A stretch of DNA of 64,000 nucleotides from Candidatus Mcinerneyibacterium aminivorans (lineage in GTDB: Bacteria > Macinerneyibacteriota > Macinerneyibacteria > Macinerneyibacteriales > Macinerneyibacteriaceae). Location of the stretch: assembly GCA_008086245.1 (NCBI GenBank), contig VSIX01000029.1, forward strand, positions 33,758-97,757, written 5' to 3'. Below the pieces are notes generated by a model that worked only from the letters and a program-made list of their open reading frames with translations, ran no database searches and was not told where the DNA came from. Positions 26,800-36,800 of this stretch are shown here, piece after piece. The position numbers and the translations under genes were made by a program. How positions within the stretch are numbered: position 1 is the first letter of the stretch; each line of letters starts with the position of its first letter.

Positions 26800-26906
26800 T
26801 AATGTAAGCGATTTGTATTTAGTTAAACAGGAGTAATATTAATTATTTAAATTAATATGGTGTTTAGATTCAAACCTATTAAAATAATTTATTGAGGGGA
26901 ATTTAT

Positions 26907-27365
26907 ATGTATATTGATATTTTTCTTGCAATTATCACTATGATTATAGTATTTTTTTCTATGAAAAAAGGTTTTTTTATGGAAATATTTCATATATTTA
27001 GTTTATTAATAGCATTTTGGATCACAAAAAATTATTATTATATAATCTCAAATAGTTTATTAAAGGGAATATCAAATTCTACTATTAGAGTGCTGTTATC
27101 ATATACTATAATGTTTGTAGCTGTATTTATCTTTGCATTACTTATATTTTCTAAAATTCGGGATTATGTTGGGAGAAGTAAAAATATCAATACAATTGAT
27201 AAAACAATGGGAGGTTTATTCGGGATATTGAAAAGCTTATTGATATTTGAAATCATTCTTCTTTTAATTATTAAATTTGAAATATTAACTGTATCCCAGA
27301 TTACAAAAAATTCATATATAGGTAAATTTTTAGTAATTGTATCAAACGATTTGAATTTGTTTTAA
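26907..27365 (+). CDS. CvpA family membrane protein
   Basis: A 152-residue protein with four hydrophobic helices and the CvpA-family pattern: a short N-terminal helix followed by SMKKGFFMEIF, then IDKTMGGLFGILKSLLIFEI before the last helix. In E. coli CvpA is linked to colicin V export and envelope or bile resistance; the molecular job is unclear in most bacteria. A frame starting at TTG 26892 exists, but this TTG is part of the GAGGGGA ribosome site for the ATG used here. The alaX gene follows 18 bases later. Confidence 0.75.
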   Translation: MYIDIFLAIITMIIVFFSMKKGFFMEIFHIFSLLIAFWITKNYYYIISNSLLKGISNSTIRVLLSYTIMFVAVFIFALLIFSKIRDYVGRSKNINTIDKTMGGLFGILKSLLIFEIILLLIIKFEILTVSQITKNSYIGKFLVIVSNDLNLF

Positions 27366-27383
27366 TATAATAGAGGGGTTAAA

Positions 27384-28538
27384 ATGGCCTTATATCATGA
27401 AAATGCTTATGTGAAAAAATTTAAAACAAACATTTCCAAAATTATTAAATTTGAAGATACCTATGGTCTGATTCTTGAAAAAACATATTTTTATCCAGAA
27501 TCGGGTGGACAGCTAGCTGATAAGGGAAAAATTAATAATATTGATGTAATAAATGTTATTAAAAGAAATGATGAAATTGTTCATATAGTTAAAAACAAAC
27601 CTAAATCTGAATCCGTAGAGTGTTACATAAATTGGGATAGAAGGTATGATTTTATGCAGCAGCATACAGGACAGCATCTACTATCCGCAGTAATAGATGA
27701 TAAATATCAGTCTGAAACAGTTTCGTTCCACATGTCGGAGGAGTACTCATTTATTGATATAGATATTCCAAAATTAGGGGAAAAAACTATAAAAGAAATT
27801 GAAAATGAAGTGAATAGTTTAATATGGGAGAATAAAGTTATTAACACATTTTGGATCGATCCCGATAAAATTGATAGTTATGATATAAGAAAACAGGGTA
27901 AATATGATGAGAAAATTAGAATGGTTGAAATTGAAGATGTTGATCTTTCAATGTGTGGAGGAACTCATGTTTCAGAAATTTGTGAAATTGGAATGTTAAA
28001 AATAACAAATGCTGAAAAAGTAAAGGAAAACACCTTTAGAATTTATTTTAGATGCGGCAGAAGGGCACTTCAATATTTTCAAAGTATAAACATTATGATT
28101 AACAATTTATCATCAATACTTTCTGTAAAAAGAAGTGAAATAGTAAAAATGGCCAAAAAATTTAAAAAAGATAGAGAAAATTATTATCATGAAATAGAGA
28201 ATTTAAAGGAGAGATTGATTGATGAAAAATTAAAAAACATTAAAACTAATTCCCGAAAAATAGTTTATGACACGGTAAATGATATTGATAATAACGCTTT
28301 AAATTACTATGCCAATCAAATACTGCAGACAAATACTAAGATAGCAATATTATATGATACTGTCCAAAAATTTTTACTAATTCGACAAAAGGGCAATGAA
28401 TACAACCTAAAAGAAATAGGTAATTCAATTATAAGTCGGTACTCAGCAAAGGGAGGCGGAAGTGAACTAATATTTCAGATTGTAAATATTGAAATCAGCA
28501 ACCTGAAAAATGAAATAATAGAAAGATATATTAAATGA
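27384..28538 (+). CDS. alaX: alanyl-tRNA editing protein (AlaX-L type) with DHHA1 domain
   Basis: Free-standing editing enzyme that hydrolyses Ser- or Gly-tRNA-Ala. In its 384 residues the first 90 form an AlaRS-like beta domain with YPESGGQLADKG, followed by the zinc-binding editing core: HTGQH (residues about 91-95) and CGGTH (about 192-196), the four metal ligands. The final 130 residues hold a coiled region and a DHHA1 domain ending in SAKGGGSELIFQ. This is the long AlaX form. The downstream glycosyltransferase starts within its stop codon (ATGA), suggesting translational coupling. Confidence 0.92.
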   Translation: MALYHENAYVKKFKTNISKIIKFEDTYGLILEKTYFYPESGGQLADKGKINNIDVINVIKRNDEIVHIVKNKPKSESVECYINWDRRYDFMQQHTGQHLLSAVIDDKYQSETVSFHMSEEYSFIDIDIPKLGEKTIKEIENEVNSLIWENKVINTFWIDPDKIDSYDIRKQGKYDEKIRMVEIEDVDLSMCGGTHVSEICEIGMLKITNAEKVKENTFRIYFRCGRRALQYFQSINIMINNLSSILSVKRSEIVKMAKKFKKDRENYYHEIENLKERLIDEKLKNIKTNSRKIVYDTVNDIDNNALNYYANQILQTNTKIAILYDTVQKFLLIRQKGNEYNLKEIGNSIISRYSAKGGGSELIFQIVNIEISNLKNEIIERYIK

Positions 28539-29545
28539 TATTAAGTATTTTATTTGCATTAACCTTTATTGTTGGAATATTACTTGTAAAGCTGTTTAGA
28601 ATGACAGCTTTGAAATTTAATATAGTTGATATTCCTTCAAGTAAAATAAAATTTCACAAAAAACCTATTCCTTATCTCGGAGGCCCTGCATTTATTCTCA
28701 ATAGCTTATTATTTTATTTAATATTTATATTTATTACAAATCCTTACAATATTTCTTCCTCTAAGGAGCTATTTATATTAGTATTTGGAACCGTTATTTT
28801 GTTATTGGGATTAATTGATGATATTGTACAAATTAGACCTCTTACAAAGATAATTGTTCAATCAATAATAATTTTATTAATGATTTCTCAGGATATTAGA
28901 TTGCAGATTATTTATTTACCCAAAATTGTAAATATATTACTAACATATCTATGGATACTTGGAATAACTAACGCTTTTAATCTTATTGACATAATGGATG
29001 GTTTATGTGGTGGTATAGCTTTTATTGCTTCAATATTTCTTTTTTTTACAAGTCAATCCGGGCACTTTTTCCTGCTCTTTCTGGCAATTTCTTTGTTTGT
29101 TTTTCTAATTTTCAATTTCCCACCAGCAAAAATATTTATGGGAGATGCAGGAAGTTTGTCACTGGGGTTTTTCCTGGCAAGCTATTCAATATTAGGCAGT
29201 TATGGAGCAAATAACAGACTCGCTTTAATTTCACCAATATTAATACTTTGGCTTCCAATATATGAAACTATACTTGTATCGGTTATGAGAATAAAAAAAG
29301 GAAAATCTCCATTCGTTGGAAGCAAAGATCATTTTGCATTTAGGTTGAGAAAGTTAAAATTTCCTAAACTTGCAATACTCCTGATAAGTTATTTTATAAC
29401 AATAATTATGGGAGAAACAGCATTCCTGGCTGCTTATATGGATTTAGAAAATGCTATTTTGGTATATTTCTTACTGGTATTCTTTTTTATTGTATTCTTT
29501 TATCTTCTTTCTCTTATTAAAGTAGAGAACTTTAATGATTATTAA
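28535..29545 (+). CDS. MraY/WecA-family undecaprenyl-phosphate sugar-1-phosphate transferase
   Basis: Transfers a sugar 1-phosphate (probably GlcNAc-1-P) from a UDP-sugar to polyprenyl phosphate, the first step of a surface polymer or cell-wall branch. The 336-residue protein has about ten hydrophobic helices. The Asp-rich motif LGLIDDI (about residues 89-95), NAFNLIDIMDGLCGG and FMGDAGSLSLGF are the family's metal and nucleotide-sugar residues. It more closely resembles WecA/TagO-type enzymes than MraY, which would normally lie in a division and cell-wall cluster. The sugar is not determined. Confidence 0.88.
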   Translation: MILSILFALTFIVGILLVKLFRMTALKFNIVDIPSSKIKFHKKPIPYLGGPAFILNSLLFYLIFIFITNPYNISSSKELFILVFGTVILLLGLIDDIVQIRPLTKIIVQSIIILLMISQDIRLQIIYLPKIVNILLTYLWILGITNAFNLIDIMDGLCGGIAFIASIFLFFTSQSGHFFLLFLAISLFVFLIFNFPPAKIFMGDAGSLSLGFFLASYSILGSYGANNRLALISPILILWLPIYETILVSVMRIKKGKSPFVGSKDHFAFRLRKLKFPKLAILLISYFITIIMGETAFLAAYMDLENAILVYFLLVFFFIVFFYLLSLIKVENFNDY

Positions 29546-29601
29546 TTTATTATTAGCTTTTTACAAGATACCTCTAAAATATTATTTTGTTTAAAAGAAT
29601 C

Positions 29602-29652
29602 AAAAAAACAGAAAATTTCAATGGAGGATAACTTGTTTCAAGCTACCCTCCA
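29602..29652 (-). terminator. terminator for the minus-strand AICAR formyltransferase gene
   Basis: A 14-bp stem (29622-29635 with 29639-29652) has a 3-base loop. In minus-strand RNA two positions form G-U pairs, whereas in plus-strand RNA the same positions would be A-C mismatches; a run of seven T follows on the minus side. The structure is therefore built for minus-strand transcription. Confidence 0.7.
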
Positions 29653-29669
29653 CTATTAGATAAAGATAA

Positions 29670-30839
29670 TTAATGCCTGAATAATCTAATACCGGTATGA
29701 TACATAATCATGTTGTATTTGTCTACAACGTTTGTGACATTTTCATCCCTAATAGAGCCACCTGGTTGTGAAATATACTTTACATTTAGCTTGTTCGCTC
29801 TATCAATACTGTCTCGAAAAGGGAAAAAAGCATCCGAGCAAAGTGTTAAATTATCAAAATTTTTAAGCCATTTTTGTTTTTCTTTCTGGGTAATAAGTTC
29901 TGGTTTTTCTTTTAAATTATCAAGAAGGAATTCCCTCTCAGCACTTGAAAGCTTATCCCATAATAGGTATTTATCAACCAGGTTAGTTTTTGCTGCTCTG
30001 GATAATCCATCAACATAGTTTAATCTGGCCACCTTCGGATGCTGCTGAAGGAGCCATTTTTCAGCTTTTTCACAGGCAAGTCTGGTGCAGTGGACCCTGG
30101 ACTGCTGACCGGCTCCATTACCTATAATTTGGCCGTTATAAGCTACACATACTGAATTTGATTGAGTATATCTAAGAGCAATATTTCCGGTTATTAGTGT
30201 TTCTTTAATGTTATTATCAACGGATTTGTTTTTGGATACAATATTGTTTTTTGAAAATATTTTATTTGTTATTGGTTTTGTATCTCTATCCTGATATAGA
30301 TTAAATCCGAAAATATCTCTCTTTTCAATTTTTGATGGTTCATAATTAGGGTCTATTTGAATAATCAAATAGTTACCATTTTTCTTCTTTTTTAAAATTT
30401 CTAAAGCTTTACTTTCATATTCAGGAGCAATAATCAAATCAGAAACCTCTTTTCTTAAATATTCAGCCAGGGATACATCGACTTTTGAACTAATTGCTGC
30501 AGCATCTCCATAGGAGCTCATTCGATCTCCACCACGTGCTCTTATATATGCCTTAGCTGCTTTGGAATATTTTTTTTCCTTTAAAAATTGGGATTTTAAA
30601 AAATTTTCATTCAGTGGCTTGGCTACTGCAGCCCCAGCTGGACTAACGTGTTTAAAAGAAGCAGCAGAAATTTTTCCTGTAGCTTCATGTAGCTTTTTTA
30701 CTAATTGCCAGCTATTCAATGCATCCAGCATATTTATATAACCAGGCTTGCCGTTTAAAATATTTAAATAATTGTCATCAAATTCAATTTTTGCATTTTT
30801 CTGATGCGGATTGCAGCCGTATTTTAATTTTATTTCCAT
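29670..30839 (-). CDS. purH: stand-alone AICAR formyltransferase (PurH C-terminal half)
   Basis: Formylates AICAR with 10-formyl-THF in purine synthesis. The 389-residue protein corresponds only to the transformylase half of bifunctional PurH: no IMP cyclohydrolase (MGS-like) domain precedes it. The catalytic Lys-His pair is in ASFKHVSPAG (about residue 64), and GNGAGQQSRVHCTRLA, DAFFPFRDSIDRA and QPGGSIRDENV are family hallmarks. An upstream TTG (30845) precedes the ATG used here; GGAGG supports the ATG. It is monocistronic with its own terminator. A separate cyclohydrolase must exist elsewhere if IMP is made de novo. Confidence 0.92.
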   Translation of the reverse strand: MEIKLKYGCNPHQKNAKIEFDDNYLNILNGKPGYINMLDALNSWQLVKKLHEATGKISAASFKHVSPAGAAVAKPLNENFLKSQFLKEKKYSKAAKAYIRARGGDRMSSYGDAAAISSKVDVSLAEYLRKEVSDLIIAPEYESKALEILKKKKNGNYLIIQIDPNYEPSKIEKRDIFGFNLYQDRDTKPITNKIFSKNNIVSKNKSVDNNIKETLITGNIALRYTQSNSVCVAYNGQIIGNGAGQQSRVHCTRLACEKAEKWLLQQHPKVARLNYVDGLSRAAKTNLVDKYLLWDKLSSAEREFLLDNLKEKPELITQKEKQKWLKNFDNLTLCSDAFFPFRDSIDRANKLNVKYISQPGGSIRDENVTNVVDKYNMIMYHTGIRLFRH

Positions 30840-30948
30840 AATCAACCTCCAGTTTATTTTTAAATAATTATAATTGATATATTTATTTAATTCAATAATT
30901 CCTTTACTAAATTGTTTTCAACAGGTATTAAAAAAAGATAATTAATAG

Positions 30949-30976
30949 TTGACAGAGTGAATATTAAGGTTAGTAT
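30949..30976 (+). promoter_or_regulatory. promoter for the tetR-efflux operon
   Basis: A consensus -35 box TTGACA (30949-30954) and TAGTAT (30971-30976) with a 16-base spacer. An alternative -10 box TATATT (30974-30979) would give a 19-base spacer. The inverted repeat described separately covers the -10 region. Confidence 0.55.
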
Positions 30977-30996
30977 ATTGAACAACTAGTCAATAT
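30975..30996 (+). promoter_or_regulatory. putative TetR operator (inverted repeat over the -10 region)
   Basis: Perfect 7-bp arms ATATTGA (30975-30981) and TCAATAT (30990-30996) separated by 8 bases. It lies between the -10 box and the ribosome site of the tetR gene, the classic place for autorepression. Confidence 0.6.
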
Positions 30997-31012
30997 TATG
31001 AAAGGAGGATTA

Positions 31013-31618
31013 ATGAGCCATAAAAGAAAATGGGAAATAAAGATAAAAAAACAGAAAATTGCAGATGCTGCAATATCTCTTTTTTTGGAAAAGGGATTGG
31101 CCAATGCTACATTGAAAGATATTGCTTCCAAAATCGGATATAGCAAATCCAGTATCTCTTCATATTTTGATTCAAAATCAGATATATTTTTGTTTTTAAT
31201 TGAAAGAGATATTGAATTAATAAAAGATATAATTAAAAAAGCTAAAAAAAGAATCAGTGAGAATAAAAAAAATATTCTTGAATATTTTCTTGATAATGAA
31301 CTTTCAAATTTTTTAGATTCTAAGACAATGACAAAATTGTTAAATAAACAATTTAAAGAAGCTCTAAATATGTTTTCTGATAATGAAAAATTAATTGAAA
31401 GGGTATATGATTTAAGAAAAAGTCAAATAAAGCTTTACAATATATTTTTATCAGAATATGTACATGATGAGAAAACTAAAGAACTATATTCATACTTTTT
31501 GCTTTCAATATTGCACAGTATTAGTCATTATCAAATTCATTCTAAAGATCCGATAGAAAGAAAAAAACTTTTAGAAAAAACAAAAGAATTTATTTTTAAT
31601 GGATTAAATAAAAAATAA
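31013..31618 (+). CDS. TetR-family transcriptional regulator of the efflux operon
   Basis: A 201-residue repressor. The N-terminal helix-turn-helix is clear: IADAAISLFLEKGLANATLKDIASKIGYSKSSISSYFDSKSDIF matches the TetR DNA-binding domain along its length. The C-terminal ligand-binding part is helical and not assignable to a ligand. AAAGGAGG lies just before this ATG and covers an in-frame ATG at 30998. It is the first gene of an efflux operon (TolC, adaptor, RND pump, PII-like), which it most likely represses together with itself through the palindrome at its promoter. Confidence 0.9.
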   Translation: MSHKRKWEIKIKKQKIADAAISLFLEKGLANATLKDIASKIGYSKSSISSYFDSKSDIFLFLIERDIELIKDIIKKAKKRISENKKNILEYFLDNELSNFLDSKTMTKLLNKQFKEALNMFSDNEKLIERVYDLRKSQIKLYNIFLSEYVHDEKTKELYSYFLLSILHSISHYQIHSKDPIERKKLLEKTKEFIFNGLNKK

Positions 31619-31636
31619 AGACCACAGGAGGTAATT

Positions 31637-32986
31637 ATGAAGAAAATTGTAACATTTTTGCTACTGGCAATTTCTGTACTAACGATTTATGCCGAGAAAT
31701 GGAATGTTCAAAAATGTGTTAATTATGCTTTAAAGGAAAACATTCAGCTTGAAAATAAAAGAAGACAAAAGGATATAGTTAATAAGGAGATAATGGATGC
31801 ATACGGATCATTTCTTCCAAATATAAGCCTGGAAGGTTCGAAAGTATTGAAGGAGTCTAAAATTGAAACGGAAATGTCCTCTTTTGAATTAGCACCCATT
31901 CCGGATACATCTCTTTTAGGAATTTCCGGGCAAACCACAAGAAGTATTGAACAGGATATGATTTCAAATTATCAGTATCAATTTAAAATATCACAGCCTC
32001 TTTTTATGGGAGGTGCTATTTTTTATAATTTGAAGAATAAATATATCGAGAAAAAAATATCCTCTTTTGAGATTGAAAAAGAAAAGATGGATTTAATCTA
32101 TAATGTTTATTCTATTTATTACAATTTGATTTATACGAAAATGATGCTTGAAATTACCCAGGAATCAATTGATATTACAAAAAGACAGGTTGATATGATT
32201 AAAAAAAGATATGATAGTGGAGAAGCATCCAATCTGGATTTGTTGCAGGCAAGAGTTGAGTTAAATAATTTGTATCCTAAACGAATTAAACTAAAAAGTG
32301 CATATGAAAATGGATTGAAAAATTTAAAAAATGTTATTGGTTTAAAACAGGACAATAGTTTTGAGATAGTTGATGAATTTCCCCAAATTAAATTTGATTT
32401 AGAAGAAAAGTATTCAGAATTGATGTCACTTGCACAGAAACATTCTCCAGTTTTAAATATTCTTCAATCAAAATTAAAACAGCTTAATAATATAGAAACT
32501 GTTGCAAAAGGCAATTATCTGCCAAATATTCTTTTAACAGGGGCTTTTGGTCAGCAAAAGGAAGAATGGGGAGAAGATTGGAAGGATAATTATAATTTAA
32601 TGCTCACTTTCAGCTGGGATTTATTCAACGGTTTTGCCAGGGAAAGCAATCTCTCAAAAATATATATTAATGAAGACATTATGAATGATAATTATAGATA
32701 TACAAAAGATCAAATTAGTACTGCGATCAGAACCCAGTTCGAAAATATCAGAGAAGCCAAACAGAGGTTGGAAGCTGAAGAAAAAAATTTAGAACTTGCT
32801 AAAGAAAATTTAAGTATGGCAAATGAAAGTTATAAAGAAGGATTAATCTCCGTACTGGATTTGATGAAGGCAAGATTGTCATATAATAATTCAAGAAGTT
32901 CATTGGTTCAGGCTAAATATGATAAAAACCTTGCAATTTTAGAACTAAAAAAGAGTTTAGGTATATTAGGTAATAAGGAGGAATAG
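31637..32986 (+). CDS. TolC-family outer-membrane efflux protein
   Basis: A 449-residue outer-membrane channel partner of an RND pump. A signal peptide (residues 1-19, ending IYA) is followed by two repeats of the OEP fold. Seen: WNVQKCVNYALKENIQLE at the start, YGSFLPNISLEGS, the mid-protein repeat with RYDSGEASNLDLLQARVELNN, and near the end SYKEGLISVLDLMKARLSYNNSRSSLVQ. The long helical stretches build the periplasmic tunnel. AGGAGG precedes the ATG. The adaptor gene begins directly after its stop codon. Confidence 0.92.
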   Translation: MKKIVTFLLLAISVLTIYAEKWNVQKCVNYALKENIQLENKRRQKDIVNKEIMDAYGSFLPNISLEGSKVLKESKIETEMSSFELAPIPDTSLLGISGQTTRSIEQDMISNYQYQFKISQPLFMGGAIFYNLKNKYIEKKISSFEIEKEKMDLIYNVYSIYYNLIYTKMMLEITQESIDITKRQVDMIKKRYDSGEASNLDLLQARVELNNLYPKRIKLKSAYENGLKNLKNVIGLKQDNSFEIVDEFPQIKFDLEEKYSELMSLAQKHSPVLNILQSKLKQLNNIETVAKGNYLPNILLTGAFGQQKEEWGEDWKDNYNLMLTFSWDLFNGFARESNLSKIYINEDIMNDNYRYTKDQISTAIRTQFENIREAKQRLEAEEKNLELAKENLSMANESYKEGLISVLDLMKARLSYNNSRSSLVQAKYDKNLAILELKKSLGILGNKEE

Positions 32987-33844
32987 ATGAAAAAAATAAG
33001 TATATTATTTATTACAATATTATTAGTATTTACTATTTCCTGTAGTAAAAAGAAAAGTAAGGCTAAAACTGATTCAAAACCATTTGTTAGCGTTGAAAAA
33101 GTTCAAAAAAGAACTATACTGGAGTTCTTTGAAACCTCGGGAACCTTAAAGGGCTCTGAAGAGGTAGATGTTTTTTCTAAAGTTTCGGGAAAATTGATTG
33201 AATATAAAGTTGAAGAAGGCAGTCATGTAGAAAAAAATCAGGTTATAGCTCTGGTTGATAGAGATGTAACTGGTGTAGAATATAAACCTGCTAAAATTAA
33301 ATCTCCTATTAGTGGAATTTTGGTCAAAAATTATATGGATAAGGGAACTATGATAACCCCAGGACAGATGCCCGTTTCTAAGGTATCCGATATGACAAAT
33401 GTTGTTTTAGAAATATCTTTGCCGGAAAAATATTTTTCTCAGCTTAAAAGAAATTTAAAAGTAGACATTAAAGTTGATTCTTTTCCAAATGAAGAATTTG
33501 AAGGTTCTATAAGTAATTTTAGCCCTGTGGTTGAACAGTTTACTCACACAGTAAATACAGAAATTCAAATACCGAATTCTAATTTAAAGCTCCGTTCCGG
33601 AATGTTTGCGAGGGCGTCTATTTTATTTGATAAAAGAAAAGTTATATCTGTACCCCAGCAGGCTATAGTTGGTGAAAATCATATATATATTTACGAGGAT
33701 GGAAAAGTACATATCAAAAAAATTAAAAAAGGGTATTTGTATAAAGAATATGTTGAAATAAAAGAAGGACTTGAGGAAGGACAGAATATAGTAACAGTAG
33801 GCCATAAATTGCTTAAAGATGGATTAGAAGTAAGAGTGAGATAA
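32987..33844 (+). CDS. RND efflux periplasmic adaptor lipoprotein
   Basis: A 285-residue membrane-fusion protein. The lipobox TISC (Cys at about residue 19) predicts a lipid-anchored adaptor, as in AcrA. The lipoyl half-motifs are seen as VSGKLIEYKVEEGSHVEKNQVIALVDR and KSPISGILVKNYMDKGTMITPGQ, and the beta-barrel and membrane-proximal domains follow. It lacks a long alpha-hairpin: the two lipoyl halves are joined by only a short loop, a compact type of adaptor that may dock differently with its channel. The pump gene follows 11 bases later with an AAAGGAGG site. Confidence 0.92.
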   Translation: MKKISILFITILLVFTISCSKKKSKAKTDSKPFVSVEKVQKRTILEFFETSGTLKGSEEVDVFSKVSGKLIEYKVEEGSHVEKNQVIALVDRDVTGVEYKPAKIKSPISGILVKNYMDKGTMITPGQMPVSKVSDMTNVVLEISLPEKYFSQLKRNLKVDIKVDSFPNEEFEGSISNFSPVVEQFTHTVNTEIQIPNSNLKLRSGMFARASILFDKRKVISVPQQAIVGENHIYIYEDGKVHIKKIKKGYLYKEYVEIKEGLEEGQNIVTVGHKLLKDGLEVRVR

Positions 33845-33855
33845 AGGAGGAAAAA

Positions 33856-36800
33856 ATGAAACTTCCTAATTTTGGAGTTAAGAGACCGATAGCAACATTG
33901 ATGATATTTGTTGCAATATTATTTTTAGGTATATTATCACTGATGCTTTTAGGTATAGATTTATTTCCTGATATATCGAATCCCTATGCAAGTGTAATTA
34001 CAACTTATCAGGGAGCAAGTGCAGAAGATGTTGAAAAAAAAGTTACAGAAGTAATAGAAAAAAATGTATCCACTGTTTCAAATGTTAAGGAGGTTACCTC
34101 AGTATCATCTGAAGGTGTTTCGGCCGTCACCGTTGAATTTGAATGGGGGAAAGATCTTGATGCGGGAGTAAGTGATTTAAGGGAAGCACTTGATTTTGCT
34201 TCAGCAGATTTGCCTGATGATGTAGGTGACCCATCCATCTTTAAGTTCGATATATCCCAGATGCCTATTCTATTTTTTGCGATAAGTGCAAAATACAATA
34301 CGAAACAAATGAGATATATAGTAGATGATCAATTAGTACAACCTCTGAAAAGAGTTCCTGGTATAGGGTCAGTACAGATGCGGGGAGGACCCATAAGGGA
34401 AGTTAGAGTTTATTTTGATAGGGAAAAATTGAATGACATAGGATTAAATGTGTATACTCTGGCCGAAATGATTGATAGTCAAAATCAAAATATACCTGCT
34501 GGAAATATTGAGAATGAGAAAAGAGATGTGTTGGTTAGAATACCTGAAGAATATGAAAGTGTTGAAGAACTCAAGAACCTAATTGTAGCTAATAAAAGAG
34601 GTAATATTGTAAGATTAAAAGATGTTGCCACTATTAACGATGATTACTACCAGGAGGAGAGATATGTAGAAGTTAATGGCAAATCAGGTATGGTGGCAAT
34701 GGTTCAAAAACAATCCGGAGCAAATACAGTTCAGGTAATTGAACGGGCAAAAGAAAAAATGAAAGAAATTGAAGCAAATTTGCCTTCTGATTTTGATGTG
34801 CAGATAGTTTTTGATAATAGTGAGTTTATCAAAGATTCTATAAATAATCTTACAAAAACAATATTTACAGGTGGAATATTGGTTATTTTAATAGTCCTAT
34901 TGTTTCTAAGAAATATTAGAGGCAGTGCAATTATAGTTCTTATAATCCCTTTTTCCCTAATAATTGCTTTTATATTATTATATGTTAATGGATTTACTAT
35001 TAATATGATTTCATTATCCGCTTTAGCCGTTTCAATAGGTATGGTGGTTGATAATGGAATTGTAGTTTTGGAGAATATTTACAGGCATTTAGAGAAAGGT
35101 GAAAAACCCAATGAAGCTGCTATGTGGGGGGCATCTGAAGTAGGAGGAGCTATTCTTGCATCTAGTATTACTACTGCTGTAATATTTTTACCGATATTCT
35201 TTATAAATGATATATCTGCTATGTTATTTAAGCAGTTAGGTTATGCAATGATAATAGTTTTAGCCGGTTCATTATTAGCTTCTTTACTGCTTATTCCCAT
35301 GCTTGCTTCAAAATTTTTGAAAAGAAAAAAAATTAAAAGTAAATTTTTTAATAAAAGTGAAGCAATTTTTACTAAAATTGAAGATATTTATGGAAAGATA
35401 ATAAATTGGTCAATTTGGCATCGAAAAACTACTATAATTAGTGCCGTATTGATATTTGCAATTTCTATAGGAGTTTTACTAACTTCTGTAGGTACAGAAT
35501 TTATGCCAACCAGTGATTCAGGACAGGTTCAGATGAGAGTATATACTCCTCAGGGAACAAGTTTGGAAAAAACAAAAGAGATTGGACTTAGACTTCAGAA
35601 AAAAATTGTTGATAAATATAGAGATATTATAGATAAATACTACTTCATAGTTGGAACTTCCGAAAGTAATATAGGTGCAGCCTTCGGACAGGATGAAGGT
35701 ACTAATATTGCTGAATTATCCTATCAGCTTGTAAAAGTTGTAAATAGAGAAAAAAGTTCACAGGAGGTAACCGAAGAAATAAGACAGATGGTTGAGGATA
35801 CAAAAGGAGTTGAAAAAATTAGTATATCTTCTGAAGATTTTTTTAGGCAAATGTTTGGTGGAGGGGGATCTCCTCTTCGAATAGAAGTTTATGGATATGA
35901 TTTGGATGAAACATTTGAGTTATCCAAACTTGTGGAAAGAAGAGTTTCTGAGATAAAAGGAGTAAGAAATACTTCAATATCAAGAGATATGGGTAAACCT
36001 GAAATACAGCTTGATTTTAATCGCGAAAGGCTATATCAAAGCGGTTTATCTGTAGGGAGTATAGGAAATCAGGTCAGAGCTCAATTCAGCGGATTAATTG
36101 CTTCTAAATACAGGGCTGAAGATGAAGAATATGATATTTTTATGAGATTAAAAGATGAATATAAAAAAAACATATCAGATATTAAAGGAATGTATATATT
36201 AAATAAAATGGGGAATAAAATACCTCTTGAAAATCTGGCAGATGTTGAGCTTTCCCAGGGCCCGGTAGAAATTGAAAGAAAGGATCAAAATAGAGTTATA
36301 TATGTAACAGCAAATACTTATGGCAGATCATTTGGTGAAGTGGCTTCTGAGGTGAGGGATGTATTAAATAGAATTGAAAAACCTAAAGGAACAGATCTTG
36401 TTTTAACGGGTCAAGCTAAAGATCAGGCAAAATCTTTTAGATTGCTTGCTTTAGCTGTTTTAGCGGGTATCGTATTGGTATATATGGTTATGGCAAGCCA
36501 GTTCGAATCTTTAAAAGACCCTTTTATTATCATGTTTTCAATACCTTTTGCATTTAGTGGGGTGTTTTTTATACTCGCAATAACCGGAGTTGATTTAAGT
36601 ATAATTGTATTTATTGGAATGATTTTACTTGTAGGAATGGTTGTAAATAATGCTATTGTTTTAATTGATTATATTAATCTATTAAGAAAAAGAGATTATA
36701 AGCTTGTTGATGCAATTTTAACCGCATGTAAGCAGCGTCTCAGACCTGTATTAATGACTGCTTTAACGACAATGTTTGGAATGCTACCTCTTGCTTTAAG

